A stretch of 64,000 bases of DNA, from the NCBI RefSeq assembly GCF_020623625.1, contig NC_060205.1:737501-801500 (forward strand), read 5' to 3'. The DNA comes from Saccharomycodes ludwigii. Taxonomy: Eukaryota; Ascomycota; Saccharomycetes; Saccharomycodales; Saccharomycodaceae. Position numbers and translations under genes: made by a program. The notes beneath the pieces are model-generated. The model did no database searches and was not told where the DNA came from. It was given only the letters and a program-made list of their open reading frames with translations. Shown one piece after another: positions 1 through 11,133 of the stretch. The number at the start of each line of letters is the position of its first letter. Positions within the stretch are counted from its first letter, which is position 1.

Positions 1-3000
1 GAAATTGGATCGTAAACCAAAGGTTCAATAGATTTGCCGCTACTCACACTATACTGCGAATTTTCGTCTTCACTGGTAATTGCATCCAATAATGCTGTGG
101 ATTTGGTGAGTGATGTATATTGTTTAGGTTTCAAAAGCTCAGGCGCTCTCCAGCCAGTAGTTCCAGCAGCAGTGGCATGGTTAGTTTTAAAAGAGGATTC
201 CTCAGCTTCCAACTTTTTACATAAACCAAAATCAGATATTAACACTCTTATCTTTTTCAAAGTGTTTGAATGACTGTCAGCCGAAGTGGACTTCCAAGTA
301 TCATCAACAATTGATTGTTTGGTAGAAGGATATAAAATATTTTTGGATAAGGATAATAAAATATTTTGAGGTTTTATGTCTCTGTGCACAATTTTTAAAC
401 TGTGCAAGTATTGCAATCCCAAACATAGTTGATACAGAATATCTAAATAATCTATGCTGGAAATTAGATGCTCGAATTTAAAAGATGTGAGATGATATCC
501 CTTTTCTTCAACTACAGCATCCAAGGAGGTTGTACATAACTCTAAAGCAATGTACAAAAATTTATCAGTCATTTCGGAACAATAATACCTAACAACATTA
601 GGATGGTCATCGCTCATACTTAATAATTGAATTTCTTGTGACGCAATATCGTAAAAATCTAACAACATCCTTTTTACAGCAACCGGTCTATTTTGAAAAG
701 TACCTTTATAAACAACAGTACCTGAAGAACCGTATCCTAAGATCTTATCCGATATTTGTAAATTTTTCAAATTGTTGATGTTATCACCAGATTCTGCTAA
801 AGCTTTTGAATTATGGTCACTATTATTAGTTGTGGTATCAACAGCCGTCGGAAAAGTATTGATATTTTTATTTTTATTTCTTGTGGTTGTTTTTTTTTCC
901 TCCTCCTCCTCCTCCCCTCTCTCTTGTTCGGCCCTCTTCATCGTCATGCTTACTTGTTCTTGTTCTTCATTTTCATCCTCATCAACATTTACTTTATTTT
1001 TATTGTTCCTTTTACCACCACGTTTTCCCCTCTTGCGTTTCCTTTTTGGTATATTAGCAGCAGTAGTAGTAGCAGTAGTAGTAGTAGCATCAGCAGCAGC
1101 AGCAGGTTTGATACTATCTTGACTAGCATTGTCTAGCTCCGTATTATTGTCGGTGGTGGTGTTAGAAGTGTTCGGTTCAGTAATTTCAACGTGAGTAGGG
1201 GTATTCAACTTGCTTCTGGGTAAAAGACCAATTTTTTCAAAAATTACAGGAAAAGGCGGTATAATTTTAAATTTACTCAACATAGCAAAAGTAAATACAG
1301 ATATGGATAAAATGATACCACTTTCAACACATTTATATATGAAATAAGCAATCCAATAGGAAATAGACCTTTTATTTTGGGATGTTAATAAAAATTCACG
1401 AGCCAATTCCTCTTGTACTTTTAATTTATATTCCAATAATTCTTGTTCTGAGATATATTTTCTAACTGCTTTGGAATTAACATTGTTGTTCTCAACTGCA
1501 TTATGACTACCTGAATTATACCCATAAGCGTCGTCATAATAATCTCCCCCGTTGGAAGTGTCAGCATAATCGTCATAAGTTGCTGGAATGGAATTATATC
1601 CAGACAAACTGTTATAATTTGGTACATCATTCTCATTATTATTCTTAATATTGTTACTATTTGTATCTGATTTTTTAATTGTTGTGATATCATAATTGTA
1701 ATTGTTTGTTCTATCATTTGAAGACTGGCTTTCATAAAAATTTGACTTTAAAGTATGAACACCCATTACTGCAATATCAAACAACCCATCATCTTTCAAC
1801 AATCCAGGATTTCTCCATTTAGAATCCAGCTCATAATTGGATACTGGTGCAGAATCCACTAAGGATGGATAGTTTTCGCTTGACATGGCGAACCATGAAT
1901 TACGCTCTGTTTTGTCCAAATAGACGCACATATTATCGTTATTCTCCCCTTGTTTGTTAATATTTTTATCCTTGCCGTTGGTGTCGTAGAGATATGGTTT
2001 AAACATGTTGGAATTATAATCATCTAAAATCCTAGAACCAGCTTTTAAGGGATGCGGTAATAAAAATTTATGTCCAGCAGAATCCATAAATATATCAAAA
2101 ACGTTATTAATGATACCTTTAAATTTAGGAGAGATCCACTTGGCTGTGTGTAAATCAGCATCTATAGCTAATAGAGAATGGTCTTTAAATGGAGATATAA
2201 ATACACCGTCTTGAGGGAAATTGTTTTTAGAAACCAATTGCGAGTTGACATTATTATGCTGCCACGCCGAATAAGTTAAATTGTAATATGTACCATTTGG
2301 TGAGTGTATCCCCAATTCATATATTGTTTTTCCAATCACTATAACGCTCTGGCAATCTGTAGGAACTTTTCTTTCGTTATAACCAAAGTTTGAGGAATTA
2401 TGAAAAGAAGAGGAAGAAAAGGAAGAGGAAGAAGAGAATGAAGCCATGGTGGAACTTAAAGAACACCTTTTACTCTTATCTCTATTATAGACTTTATTTT
2501 CAGTACCTGGTCCATATGCAGCTATAATCTGGCCAGTTTTCAAATCTATAGAATACATTGCGGTTTTCTTAAAACCAGTGTAAATCTTTTCATCTTCTAC
2601 AACGGTATTTGATTCATCGATTATAATATTGGTTTTCAAATCTATAGGAGATAAATCGATCAATTGTTTAATTGTTGCAGGAATTTTTTGTAACCCACGA
2701 TATGAATTGAAAAAAAACAAATTGCCGTCACCGTACGGTTCTACGATCAATAAATCTTTAAAGTTGGTATCATCAGGGTCAAAAATATTTATTTCTAATA
2801 AAGGATGAAAATTTATTCCGTCCTCGATAGACCAAAGAACTTTTCCAGTGTTTCTTTCCAAAGCATGTAATTGACCCTCAATATCTGAAACCAAAAGAAT
2901 TTGAGAAAGGTCAAAAGTACTTAATAATAGATCACTTGTATTGTTATTGTTCATCAATTTTTTCGTTTTAGTAAGCTTGTTGTTGAAAGAATTCAAGGAA

Positions 3001-3326
3001 CCCGCAGCTGCAGCTGCTACCGCTAGACCATCAGTTGGTACATTTGGATTTTTCATTGATGAAAAAGTTGTGAATGATTTTACTCCATGATTTTTGATAG
3101 TATTATTACTGTAGTTTGTATTTGTGTTTTGCGGGAATATATCTGTCGAACGTTGAGATGAATTGCTATTAGATTTGATATTGTTATTATTTTTGGAATA
3201 ATTCTGATATATAATCTTATCTTTTTTATTATAATTAAACTTATTCTGTGCTTGAACAATGGATAAAAAAGTTAAAATGAAACAGAGTACCGAGATTAGA
3301 TTCTGGTTCAACGATAATAATTTCAT
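1..3326 (-). CDS. IRE1: Ire1, ER unfolded-protein sensor kinase/endoribonuclease (3' part outside window)
   Basis: Ire1 is an ER membrane protein that senses unfolded proteins and, through its cytosolic kinase/RNase, splices HAC1 mRNA. The gene reads leftward from an ATG at 3324-3326 and stays open to the window edge, so about 1,108 residues are visible. In order these are a signal peptide (MKLLSLNQNLISVLCFILTF...), a luminal domain with N-glycosylation sites, a membrane segment near residues 651-683, a basic linker near 757-776 (KRKRKRGKRGGKR, resembling the basic patch of S. cerevisiae Ire1), and a kinase domain from about 856. The kinase has a glycine loop GYGSSGTV, HRDIKPQN near 978, DFG near 1030 and WRAPELL near 1055. 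The rest of the kinase C-lobe and the RNase domain lie outside. S. cerevisiae Ire1 totals 1,115 residues, so this protein is longer, mainly through Asn/Ser-rich insertions. Identity is firm from kinase motifs, topology and the neighbouring SAE3 and LAM genes. Confidence 0.95.
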   Translation of the reverse strand, partial: MKLLSLNQNLISVLCFILTFLSIVQAQNKFNYNKKDKIIYQNYSKNNNNIKSNSNSSQRSTDIFPQNTNTNYSNNTIKNHGVKSFTTFSSMKNPNVPTDGLAVAAAAAGSLNSFNNKLTKTKKLMNNNNTSDLLLSTFDLSQILLVSDIEGQLHALERNTGKVLWSIEDGINFHPLLEINIFDPDDTNFKDLLIVEPYGDGNLFFFNSYRGLQKIPATIKQLIDLSPIDLKTNIIIDESNTVVEDEKIYTGFKKTAMYSIDLKTGQIIAAYGPGTENKVYNRDKSKRCSLSSTMASFSSSSSFSSSSFHNSSNFGYNERKVPTDCQSVIVIGKTIYELGIHSPNGTYYNLTYSAWQHNNVNSQLVSKNNFPQDGVFISPFKDHSLLAIDADLHTAKWISPKFKGIINNVFDIFMDSAGHKFLLPHPLKAGSRILDDYNSNMFKPYLYDTNGKDKNINKQGENNDNMCVYLDKTERNSWFAMSSENYPSLVDSAPVSNYELDSKWRNPGLLKDDGLFDIAVMGVHTLKSNFYESQSSNDRTNNYNYDITTIKKSDTNSNNIKNNNENDVPNYNSLSGYNSIPATYDDYADTSNGGDYYDDAYGYNSGSHNAVENNNVNSKAVRKYISEQELLEYKLKVQEELAREFLLTSQNKRSISYWIAYFIYKCVESGIILSISVFTFAMLSKFKIIPPFPVIFEKIGLLPRSKLNTPTHVEITEPNTSNTTTDNNTELDNASQDSIKPAAAADATTTTATTTAANIPKRKRKRGKRGGKRNNKNKVNVDEDENEEQEQVSMTMKRAEQERGEEEEEEKKTTTRNKNKNINTFPTAVDTTTNNSDHNSKALAESGDNINNLKNLQISDKILGYGSSGTVVYKGTFQNRPVAVKRMLLDFYDIASQEIQLLSMSDDHPNVVRYYCSEMTDKFLYIALELCTTSLDAVVEEKGYHLTSFKFEHLISSIDYLDILYQLCLGLQYLHSLKIVHRDIKPQNILLSLSKNILYPSTKQSIVDDTWKSTSADSHSNTLKKIRVLISDFGLCKKLEAEESSFKTNHATAAGTTGWRAPELLKPKQYTSLTKSTALLDAITSEDENSQYSVSSGKSIEPLVYDPI

Positions 3327-3982
3327 AATGTCTTTTATTCCTTTTTCTTTCGTTTAGTATTGGGAAATAGAAAGTCAAAAAAAAAAAAAAAAAAAAAAAA
3401 AAAAGAAAAAAAAAAGAGAAAAAAGAAAAAGAGAGAGGAAAAAAAAAAAGGAGAAAATAAAATCAGAGATTGTAATTTTTATCGTAGGCAGTTAATATTG
3501 TGTACAGTTGCGATAGTAATAAAATATGGCTTTTCCAACGTGGTGATTTTTATTCTCAATATATTTATATTGAAAGGGTTTTTTAAAATAAAAATGTGAA
3601 AAACGAAGATCTCCTTTTCTTTTTTTATTTTTTTCTTTTTTAAATTCTTATACACATGCACAGATTGAATTATTTGTTGATATTTGTGATCTTTTAATCA
3701 AATGTATTTAATAATGGTTAATCACATAGCAATGTGGATCATAAAAAAAAAAATGGTAATTATCAATAAAGGATGGAATAAGGAAAAGGAAATGAAGGCG
3801 AAGGTTAAAAGAAGAAAAGAAAAGAAAAAAATTCATCCCTCATCCGACTCATCCAGCTAGAAATATTTTATACACGAGATTTTCATTAAAAAAAAAAAAA
3901 AAAAAAAAAAAAAATTAGAGATTATAAGCCATTAAAGACCATTCGCAGTACCAAAAACTTAATATGAAAATCAACATAACAA
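3327..3982. promoter_or_regulatory. IRE1 upstream region with long poly(A) tracts
   Basis: This gap separates IRE1 from tRNA-Arg. On the + strand it carries runs of 28 A (3377-3404) and 27 A (3888-3914) plus A/G-rich stretches, which on the IRE1 strand are poly(T)/pyrimidine. Such tracts typically exclude nucleosomes in yeast promoters. I see no convincing gene or named factor site here. Confidence 0.5.
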
Positions 3983-4054
3983 GCTCGCATGGCGTAATGG
4001 CAACGCGTCTGACTTCTAATCAGAAGATTCTGGGTTCGACCCCCAGTGTGAGTG
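3983..4054 (+). tRNA. tRNA-Arg(UCU)
   Basis: A 72-nt intron-less cloverleaf. The acceptor arm starts GCTCGCA and ends TGTGAGT, followed by discriminator G. The anticodon loop CTTCTAA carries TCT. The T-arm is CTGGG-TTCGACC-CCCAG. It closely matches my recollection of S. cerevisiae tRNA-Arg(UCU). A T-run from about 4079 can serve as Pol III terminator. It reads AGA codons, the main Arg codons in AT-rich yeasts. Confidence 0.97.
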
Positions 4055-4142
4055 CTGATTATATCTAATTGACATTTAATTTTTTTTTTTTATTTATTTT
4101 TTAATACTATTTATATAACTTATTTCAATTACAATAACCTAT

Positions 4143-4550
4143 CTAAAACAAATCAGAGAATCCCATTTCTTGGAAAACCTCCTTTGTAGTACAGTTCTTT
4201 TCAGCTGCTATGATAATAACTAATCTTAAAGCTAAGTCTTTAAATTCATTCAAAGTTTTTAAATTCTCAATGTGTGACTTAATGATTGTAGAACAAAGTG
4301 TGTCTGTATCGGTATCTGTACTTTTTGAAACACAAATTCTGTTAGCGTCCTCTGTTGGTACAAATTTCTTATGATCCTCTAAAAGTTGTATTTTTAGTTG
4401 TTTAATGTTACTTGCTATCAGATCTTTTTTTTTTTGCAGCTCTACAAGTTGTGTTTTTAACACATTTGTATTATTACTGCAGATGCTGTGCTTTAAGTCA
4501 GCCTTACTGTTAGTCTTAGTAATACTTGAATCTTTTTTTTTGAGTATCAT
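4143..4550 (-). CDS. SAE3: Sae3, meiotic Dmc1-loading factor (Swi5 family)
   Basis: Sae3 with Mei5 loads the meiotic recombinase Dmc1 on single-stranded DNA. The C-terminal half (ENLKTLNEFKDLALRL, then IIAAEKNCTTKEVFQEMGFS) lines up with the conserved end of S. cerevisiae Sae3 (NELRDAGLRL, IIADEK, KDVFEEIGY as I recall it). It is preceded by a coiled-coil-like stretch (KTQLVELQKKKDLIASNIKQ), as in Swi5 proteins. I chose the ATG at 4548-4550, giving 135 residues. In-frame ATGs upstream at 4650-4652 and about 4619 would read through a (TA)n microsatellite into a YIYIYI run, which looks like leader. S. cerevisiae Sae3 has 91 residues and its gene an intron; no intron is needed here. It sits between IRE1 and the LAM gene, as in S. 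cerevisiae. A URS1-like site upstream supports meiotic control. Confidence 0.87.
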   Translation of the reverse strand: MILKKKDSSITKTNSKADLKHSICSNNTNVLKTQLVELQKKKDLIASNIKQLKIQLLEDHKKFVPTEDANRICVSKSTDTDTDTLCSTIIKSHIENLKTLNEFKDLALRLVIIIAAEKNCTTKEVFQEMGFSDLF

Positions 4551-4743
4551 GATGTTTCTTGTTTCAATGCACAATTGCTGGTTTTGTTTGTTTATATATA
4601 TATATATATATATACTCATAGTTTTTTTTTTATAAAATAACTTTAATTGCATCCGTGCGACTATTTCATATTAAAAAGTAAAACAAGAAAGATAAAGTTT
4701 ACGTATTTATAGTTTATAAATGTTACTTTTTTTTTTTTTACCT

Positions 4744-4753
4744 TGGCGGCTAA
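4744..4753 (-). promoter_or_regulatory. URS1-like (Ume6) site upstream of SAE3
   Basis: On the minus strand this reads TAGCCGCCAA, one base from the Ume6 site TAGCCGCCGA that represses early meiotic genes during growth. It lies about 195 bp upstream of the chosen SAE3 start and about 90 bp upstream of the alternative ATG. A GC-rich decamer in a very AT-rich gap makes chance less likely. Confidence 0.55.
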
Positions 4754-4922
4754 TTTTTTATTTCTATTTTATTTTACATATACAATAACTATGACACATA
4801 ATAATAATAATAATACAAATTATGTTCTATTTTTAAGTACACATAAATTGATACATATATAAGTGATTGTGTAGGGGCGGGGAGATAAATAAAATAAAAT
4901 GGAGTTCGGTTAAGCTTTTATG

Positions 4923-5121
4923 GGCTTCGTACATAATCTTCGGTGATAATGATGATAAGATACTTAATAATGAACAGGCTAGGCTTCGCAAATAACCTCA
5001 GATGGTAATAATGACGGTGATAAAAACTTGCTTAATAGTAGGTGAGTTAGGCTTCGTAAGTGACCACGGGTAGAGGTGATGATAATGATGGCTTGTTTAG
5101 TACTGAATGGGCTAGGCTTCG
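4923..5121. repeat. Degenerate tandem repeat, 59-68 bp units headed by GGCTTCG
   Basis: Four copies of the heading GGCTTCG start at 4923, 4982, 5050 and 5115, giving spacings of 59, 68 and 65 bp. Units share the end (G)GCTA or GTTA just before the next heading and an internal GGTGATAATGATG-like block (first and third units). The fourth unit is cut short by an AT microsatellite. The array fills most of the gap between the LAM stop and the SAE3 promoter. No function is evident; a decayed minisatellite is the simplest reading. Confidence 0.75.
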
Positions 5122-5141
5122 ATATTGTAATAAAAATAAAC

Positions 5142-5161
5142 ATATATATATATATATATAT
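5142..5161. repeat. (AT)10 microsatellite just after the LAM stop codon
   Basis: The tract starts five bases beyond the LAM stop codon, inside its 3' UTR. UAUAUA is the yeast polyadenylation efficiency element bound by Hrp1, so an expanded tract here may serve 3'-end formation. Confidence 0.7.
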
Positions 5162-5165
5162 GTAT

Positions 5166-7284
5166 TCAATTCTCTCCTTTTTTAATTTCTAAGTCCGATT
5201 TCAATTTATTTAACTCTTTCTCGGTAGCCTTGATATATTCCTCTAAATCTTGTTCCCGATGTGATAATTTGTATTTGTTAAAAGATTTCCCTTTTGAATC
5301 ATCATCCATATGGGCATCTTCGTTATCATTGGTATACTCATTAATCCAGCTCCATACATTAGCTTCTTGTTCATCAAACATATCGTTATTTTTACTACCA
5401 ATCTCTTTGTATAACGTGTTTAATGTTGGGATGTAACTATATTCCATGCCATTAATTAGCATAGTATTTCCACCCAATACCTTCACATTACCAGAAGACG
5501 AAGAGGAAGATGAAAACCCAAATATAGTTCCCCTCACTAAACGAAACATAAATGAGATAAGTAGAATCATGGAAACACAGGTGAAAATCAATTTTGGAAT
5601 CGAAGAAGTCATATCATTGAAAAAATCAATTATATCAGTAAAAAAATCACCAGCAGAAGAGGTTGTAATGGTGGGATTGACAAAAACAGCGGAATCATCA
5701 AAATCATCCGAAGCCAAGTTTTTGTCATTTGAGTCGAAGTTAGATGAAGAAGGGTTACTACCATTCTTACTCCTTTTGTCATTGTTATTGGATCTAGACA
5801 TTTTTCCCTTTCCTTTGGAATTACTAGATTTCTTAGATGTTTTATTTTTACTATTTTTACCACCTTTCTTGCTACCTTTTTTGTTGTTACGGTTCTTGTG
5901 TCTAGTAATACTTTTAGATTTTCTTATCTTAACGGTCGTATGCTTTCTAATAATACTATTTAGCTCGTTAACTAAAAATTCCAAAGATTCCTTCTGGCCA
6001 TCAACACACCCCCTCTCTACTAAGCCTTTAATCCAACTTTTACCCGTCCAGACAACTCTGGTGACACTGAAAAGTTTGGTTCTATTATGTGGTGCCCAAC
6101 AATAAAAAAACTTTGAATCAATGTAAAATGAACCCCCACTTGGGATACCTGGTGTTTTAGTCACTTCATTCACTATAACATAATCATCTAAATCCTTATG
6201 GGCAAATGTTTCAGTAACAATACATTGTGTTTGTTTTGGACCTACAGGGCCACCCAATGGTTTAATATAGTCATAGGTTCTTGTACCATTTTCAAATTTA
6301 GGAATGACAGAGATAGCAAAATTTTTCTGCTTTGCAATAATTCCATGAATATAAGAAGTATCGTTACCATACATTAATTGTAAAACGGTACCTAATGGAG
6401 CATTAATTATAGCGTCTTTACAAACAACAGTAAAACTACTATCCCCAGTATATTTAAAAGTGGTGGGCTCATGAACTAGTGGGCCATCAGTAGGTAAATC
6501 CAGAACAACTTCCTCCTCTTCCTCATCCTCTTCTTCCTCATCATCGTCACTGTATCCGCTACTTGAAGAAGCAGAATCTTCAACAACCTCATCCATATCA
6601 TCCGCTTTGTTGTTCCCTGCTGAAGTCTTTGACACCTTTAAAATCTTATTGACTTCAGCAATCAATATTTTAGTACTGGCACCAACACCATCGTAAGAAC
6701 CCTTTTCAACTGCACTTTTAATCCAACTTTTCTTAGTCCAATCCACGGAACAAACAACTAAAAGCTGTGTTTGATTGTTTGCAGCCCAGGATAGAAAAAA
6801 CTTGGTCTTGACAGAAAACGAATTGCCAGAGGGAATATCGGGTGTCTTAGATATTTGATCAATTTGACAATAAGTTTCAAAATCCTTGTGGCAAACAACC
6901 TCTTTTATTAAGCAACTTGTCTTATGGGGGCCAATAGAACCAGTAATTGGTTTTGTATACGAAAATTCTCTTGTGTTGACATTACTTTCATATTTTGGAA
7001 TTTTCGAGATATTATAGTTGTGCTGAGCTTGAAGAATTCTTTTAACATAAACTATATTATCACCAAATAAAATATTATAAACTTGTCCTAACGGAGCCTT
7101 AATTACAGCCTCACTAATTAAATGATCATTAGGTTCTTTAACATATCCGGGCTTCGTAGGTTCGTGTTTAGAAGGTCCTAATATTGATATACTACTCGTT
7201 TTGGCTTTATTATCATCAGCATCACCCTGCTCTTCTTGTTCGTATTCATCGCTGCTAGTCATTTCAGAATCATCAATATCCTCG

Positions 7285-7323
<39 letters not shown>

Positions 7324-10300
7324 CTTTCATAACGGTCAGCGTTGATAATAGAATCATTCTCAGCGATATCATCACTTAAATTCACAGAATCTCTATGGCC
7401 ATTAGGAATGTGTAACTCGGCATTGGAAGCAATAACCCCACTTCCATCACCTTTAGAAAGCTTGCCCTTAAAAACACCTTTCAAAATAATTGTATTCCAA
7501 ACATTGGTTATGAATTCAAAAGCAGCATCCCTATTAATAAAAGAAGCAAACACGTATTTAGCATGTAACGTTTGAATAACAATACCATTGGGGAAAACAC
7601 CAGCTGTCATTTTTTTCTCCAACTGAACAATTTCTTTAAACGGAATAATAATAGAAGTAACCCAACCTAGAATGTTAGCTTTAAAACAAATGTGATTTTC
7701 TCCAACATACATCTTCCCCTGTATCAAAATATCCTTCGAAACAGCACAACTATAGTCGGCTAGTAACTTTTCATCACGAGGTATAGATAAAAATAAATTG
7801 TGGAAATCTCTATTCTTTTTTTCAGGTGCAACTGGCGCCTCAAATGTTGGGTACTGTGAGGTGTTGGTAGAATAATCGTCAAAACTGTATCTATCATTAT
7901 TAAAATGGCCGCCGCTAGCCAAATTATCATCACTTTTACTATACCCATAATAAAGGTTGGTGTTCAAATTATCCTTATCATGTTCTAGTTCGCTATTAGA
8001 TAATCTTGAAGAAATGGTATCCGCTCTTTTCCTGCTAAAGGAGTTCCTAATAGTTGATTTTGCATTAGGAATTAATTTTAATGGTAGACCAACGGCAGTT
8101 GCAGTAGCATTAGCAGCTGTCATTGGAGACAATGGTGCCGGTAAATTTCTAATATTATGTGAAATAGTGGCACTTCTACCGAGTCTTTTTTGTTCTGAGA
8201 GCTCATTGTCATGATTACCGTTAGCGACTTTTGTTACATCTGTCAGGTCATCTTCAGAGGGTGGGATTATTTTGAATCGCAATTTTTGTTGCTGTTGGTG
8301 GTGATCATTTTTTTCAAAATCAAATTCGTCACTCGCACCATTTGAAGTGGGAGCCACAGAAATGGTTTTGTTCCTTTTCCTAGGGGTGTTATTAGCTCTC
8401 TTGTTGATAACAGGAACAACATGTCTATTGAAATGCAAAGAATCAACACTTAAAGAACTTGGGGAACGAGCTATAGTGACTTTATTATTAGTTTTGCCGT
8501 CCAGATCAAAGTTAGTAGGAAATGAGCGTTTGTCGTCAGGTTCACTATTGCTCAATTTTTCATGAGACGATTTCTTGCTGAGTACACTATTTTTGTTTGC
8601 AAGTTTATGAGTATTATCATTGGTAAGGTGGTTTCCCGTGGCAAATTCCAGTGCTTGATCGTCATCATCATACACATGGTTGTTAATATAATCGCTTTGA
8701 TTAACTTGTTCCCCTGGTTGCTCTTTTAGGGCTGCAGCGTTTATATGATTTTTATTGTTGTTATTATTGGTGATAGTGGTATTTAAAACTAAGGAAGATG
8801 CTGAAGGTGGCATGCCCAAGGCATCTAAGGTCAAATTCCCGTCACCCATGGTGGATATATTGTTTTGGTGTTTGACTGGTTTAAATTGAATTTTATCAAT
8901 AGAACTGGTATTAGTTTCAGCCCTTTTCATTGCAAAATCACTACTGTCCTCAGGAGTAGTGCTAGTGGTACAAGGTATATAATCATTGTTGTTAATAGAA
9001 CCATAAGTTGTTTTTTTATTCGCATGATCACCATTACCATCATCTATAAATCCAGTGGAAACAGAGGAATTTTCTTCGGCATTAATGTTGCCATGGTCTT
9101 CATCTGTTTTAACTAATAAACTAGGTGCTTCTAGAACTTCAGGGTTCAAAATCAACCCGTTCACATTAGTGTTGCTCTTGTTGTTATTATTAATTTTATT
9201 GTTATTTTTACTGGCAGTGTTATTGCTATTATTAACACAAGGTACCATTAATTGATTACTAGTAGTAGTAGTAGTATTATTATTATTATTACTAGTGGTG
9301 GTATTGTTCTCATTATGCCAGCTATGCCTTAATGGTTTGCTCAGGTCATTCATACTTTTGCTATTCCGATTTCCATTAGCATTTTTCTTCCTTTTAATTG
9401 TTGAGTTATGATGCCTATGTAAACCCCTGGATATTGATCTTTCCAAAAGATGCAAATCATGGACCGCAACATCTGACAGAGTGTTCTTTCTTGGAGTACT
9501 GTTGGAATTGCTACTGTCGCTACTATAAGTATTAGTACTCGAAATATTAGTATGGACACCAGATGCAGAATTCTGCGAAGTTCCCAGATTGGTTTGCGAT
9601 GATAATAAAAAATCCAGATTTTGTAAAAAAGAGTCATGCCTTGTTGGTACATTGTTGTTACTATTATTATTGTTGTTATTATTGGCAGAATTAGTGTTTG
9701 TAGTGTTTAAAGTATTAGATGCGTGGTCAGAATTAACACGATTATGAGAAGAACTGGTAAGGGCGTTCACAGATCCAGTGGCACTTGGTATATTTCCACC
9801 ATTAATCTTGGTTCCATAAATATGTCTTAAATTTGGAGAAGTCTTACGATAGTGATGCAGCTTATTGTTGTTTCTATTACTTGTATAACCCTCGTTTTCC
9901 TCTTCATAATCTTCATAGTCGTCATCATCATTAACATAATCATAATCTTCTACCGCATCGTTAGCATAATTATAATCGTCATAATTAAAATCGTCATCGT
10001 CATCGTAATCAGTACCATCACCTTCTTCACCTTCGCTAGGAAATTTAGGTAGTAAATGAGTAGCTGCTGAGTGAGCCGCAGTAATAAAGGAAGATATAAA
10101 CCCATGTTCATCTTCATCATTGTTGTCATTTGTAGCAGTATCTATATTTGTATTAATATTTGAAATGTTATCGTTATTCTTTGGAGTATTAGTGGTACTA
10201 GGCTGGTGGGTAGAAGCAGATGATCTCTCTGTATTAGTATTTTGTCTGGTAGTATTTGTAGTATTGGCAGATGAAGGAACTCTTGAATCACTGAAATTAC

Positions 10301-10877
10301 TGCTAGTGACATTACCATTACTGTTATTTATTTTGTCCAATTTTTCCTTGGCTTTGTTTTTCAATTTTTTTTTCAAACTTTGTTTTGAAGAAACTCTTTT
10401 CAAGCCGCTAGCATTTGTGTTTGGAGTATCAGCTGTCGATGATTGAGAATCGTGGGTATGATTAAAAGTGTTATTAGTGGTTACCTTATTCTTTTTTAAA
10501 ATAGGTTTAAGTTCAGGAGTAGGAATTCTATCTTTATTAGTTGAAACACTTCTATTATTTAAACCTGTAGTAGTTGACGCACTATTTGTTGTAAGTTTCC
10601 TATTCCTTTTGTGGGTTACACTTAATCTCCCTCTATAATCCGAGGATTTTCTGCCTATGGAGACTGAATCTATTCGGCTGGTATCCTTGTTGCTGTTGGT
10701 ATTAGCAGTAGATGGGTGCATATTTGATAAGCTGTTTATATTATTTTTTGCTTTATCATTTATTAATATCCGAGGATTTTCATGTTCTTCTTTATACTTT
10801 TTGTTCAATTCGTGTTTGGAATCAGCATTATTGTTGTGATGCTTTAAATGTAGATGGCCTATTTTTTTTAGTTTCAT
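5166..10877 (-). CDS. YSP2: LAM-family sterol transfer protein (single counterpart of Ysp2/Lam2 and Lam4)
   Basis: Lam2/Lam4 proteins are anchored in the ER at plasma-membrane contact sites and carry sterol back to the ER. The 1,903-residue product has a long Ser/Asn/Thr-rich N-terminal half with acidic patches, a GRAM/PH-like domain at about 1022-1135 (from RDFHNLFLSIPRDEKLL), two StART-like (VASt) domains at about 1247-1411 and 1479-1642 (both with an APLGxV...GxD start and an SWIK motif), a Lys/Ser-rich stretch, one membrane segment near 1762-1782 (LIFTCVSMILLISFMF) and a C-terminal coiled coil. Two StART domains place it with Lam2/Lam4 rather than Lam1/Lam3 or Lam5/Lam6. It lies between SAE3 (beside LAM4 in S. 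cerevisiae) and SKP1 (beside YSP2), so it represents the gene before duplication. It exceeds either S. cerevisiae copy in length because of low-complexity insertions, including a poly-Asp tract encoded near 7285-7323. Confidence 0.93.
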
Positions 10878-11133
10878 TGGTTAAAAAATAGAATTGCAAA
10901 TTGTCTTTGTGTCTTGTGGTTACTTTTTTTGAATTTTGTATGAATTTATTTATTTATTTATTTATTTTGATCTGGTGGTTATATAAGTTAGAGATAAAGC
11001 CAACAGGAGCGTTTTTATATATGTTATTTTTTTTTATTTTTTTTTCTCTCTCTTTTTTTCTCAGTCTTTTTAAATAAATTATATTGGTTAAATTATCCGT
11101 TCTTAATGGAAAAAAAATAACTTATTATCGCGT

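Noticed and set aside
3360-3661. Small open frames with Lys- or Arg-rich ends in the IRE1 upstream gap
   Set aside because: They are translations of poly(A) tracts with no protein-like composition.
7145-7160. GGCTTCGTAGG inside the LAM coding sequence as another copy of the GGCTTCG repeat
   Set aside because: Only the heading matches. The following bases encode conserved-frame residues and do not follow the repeat unit.
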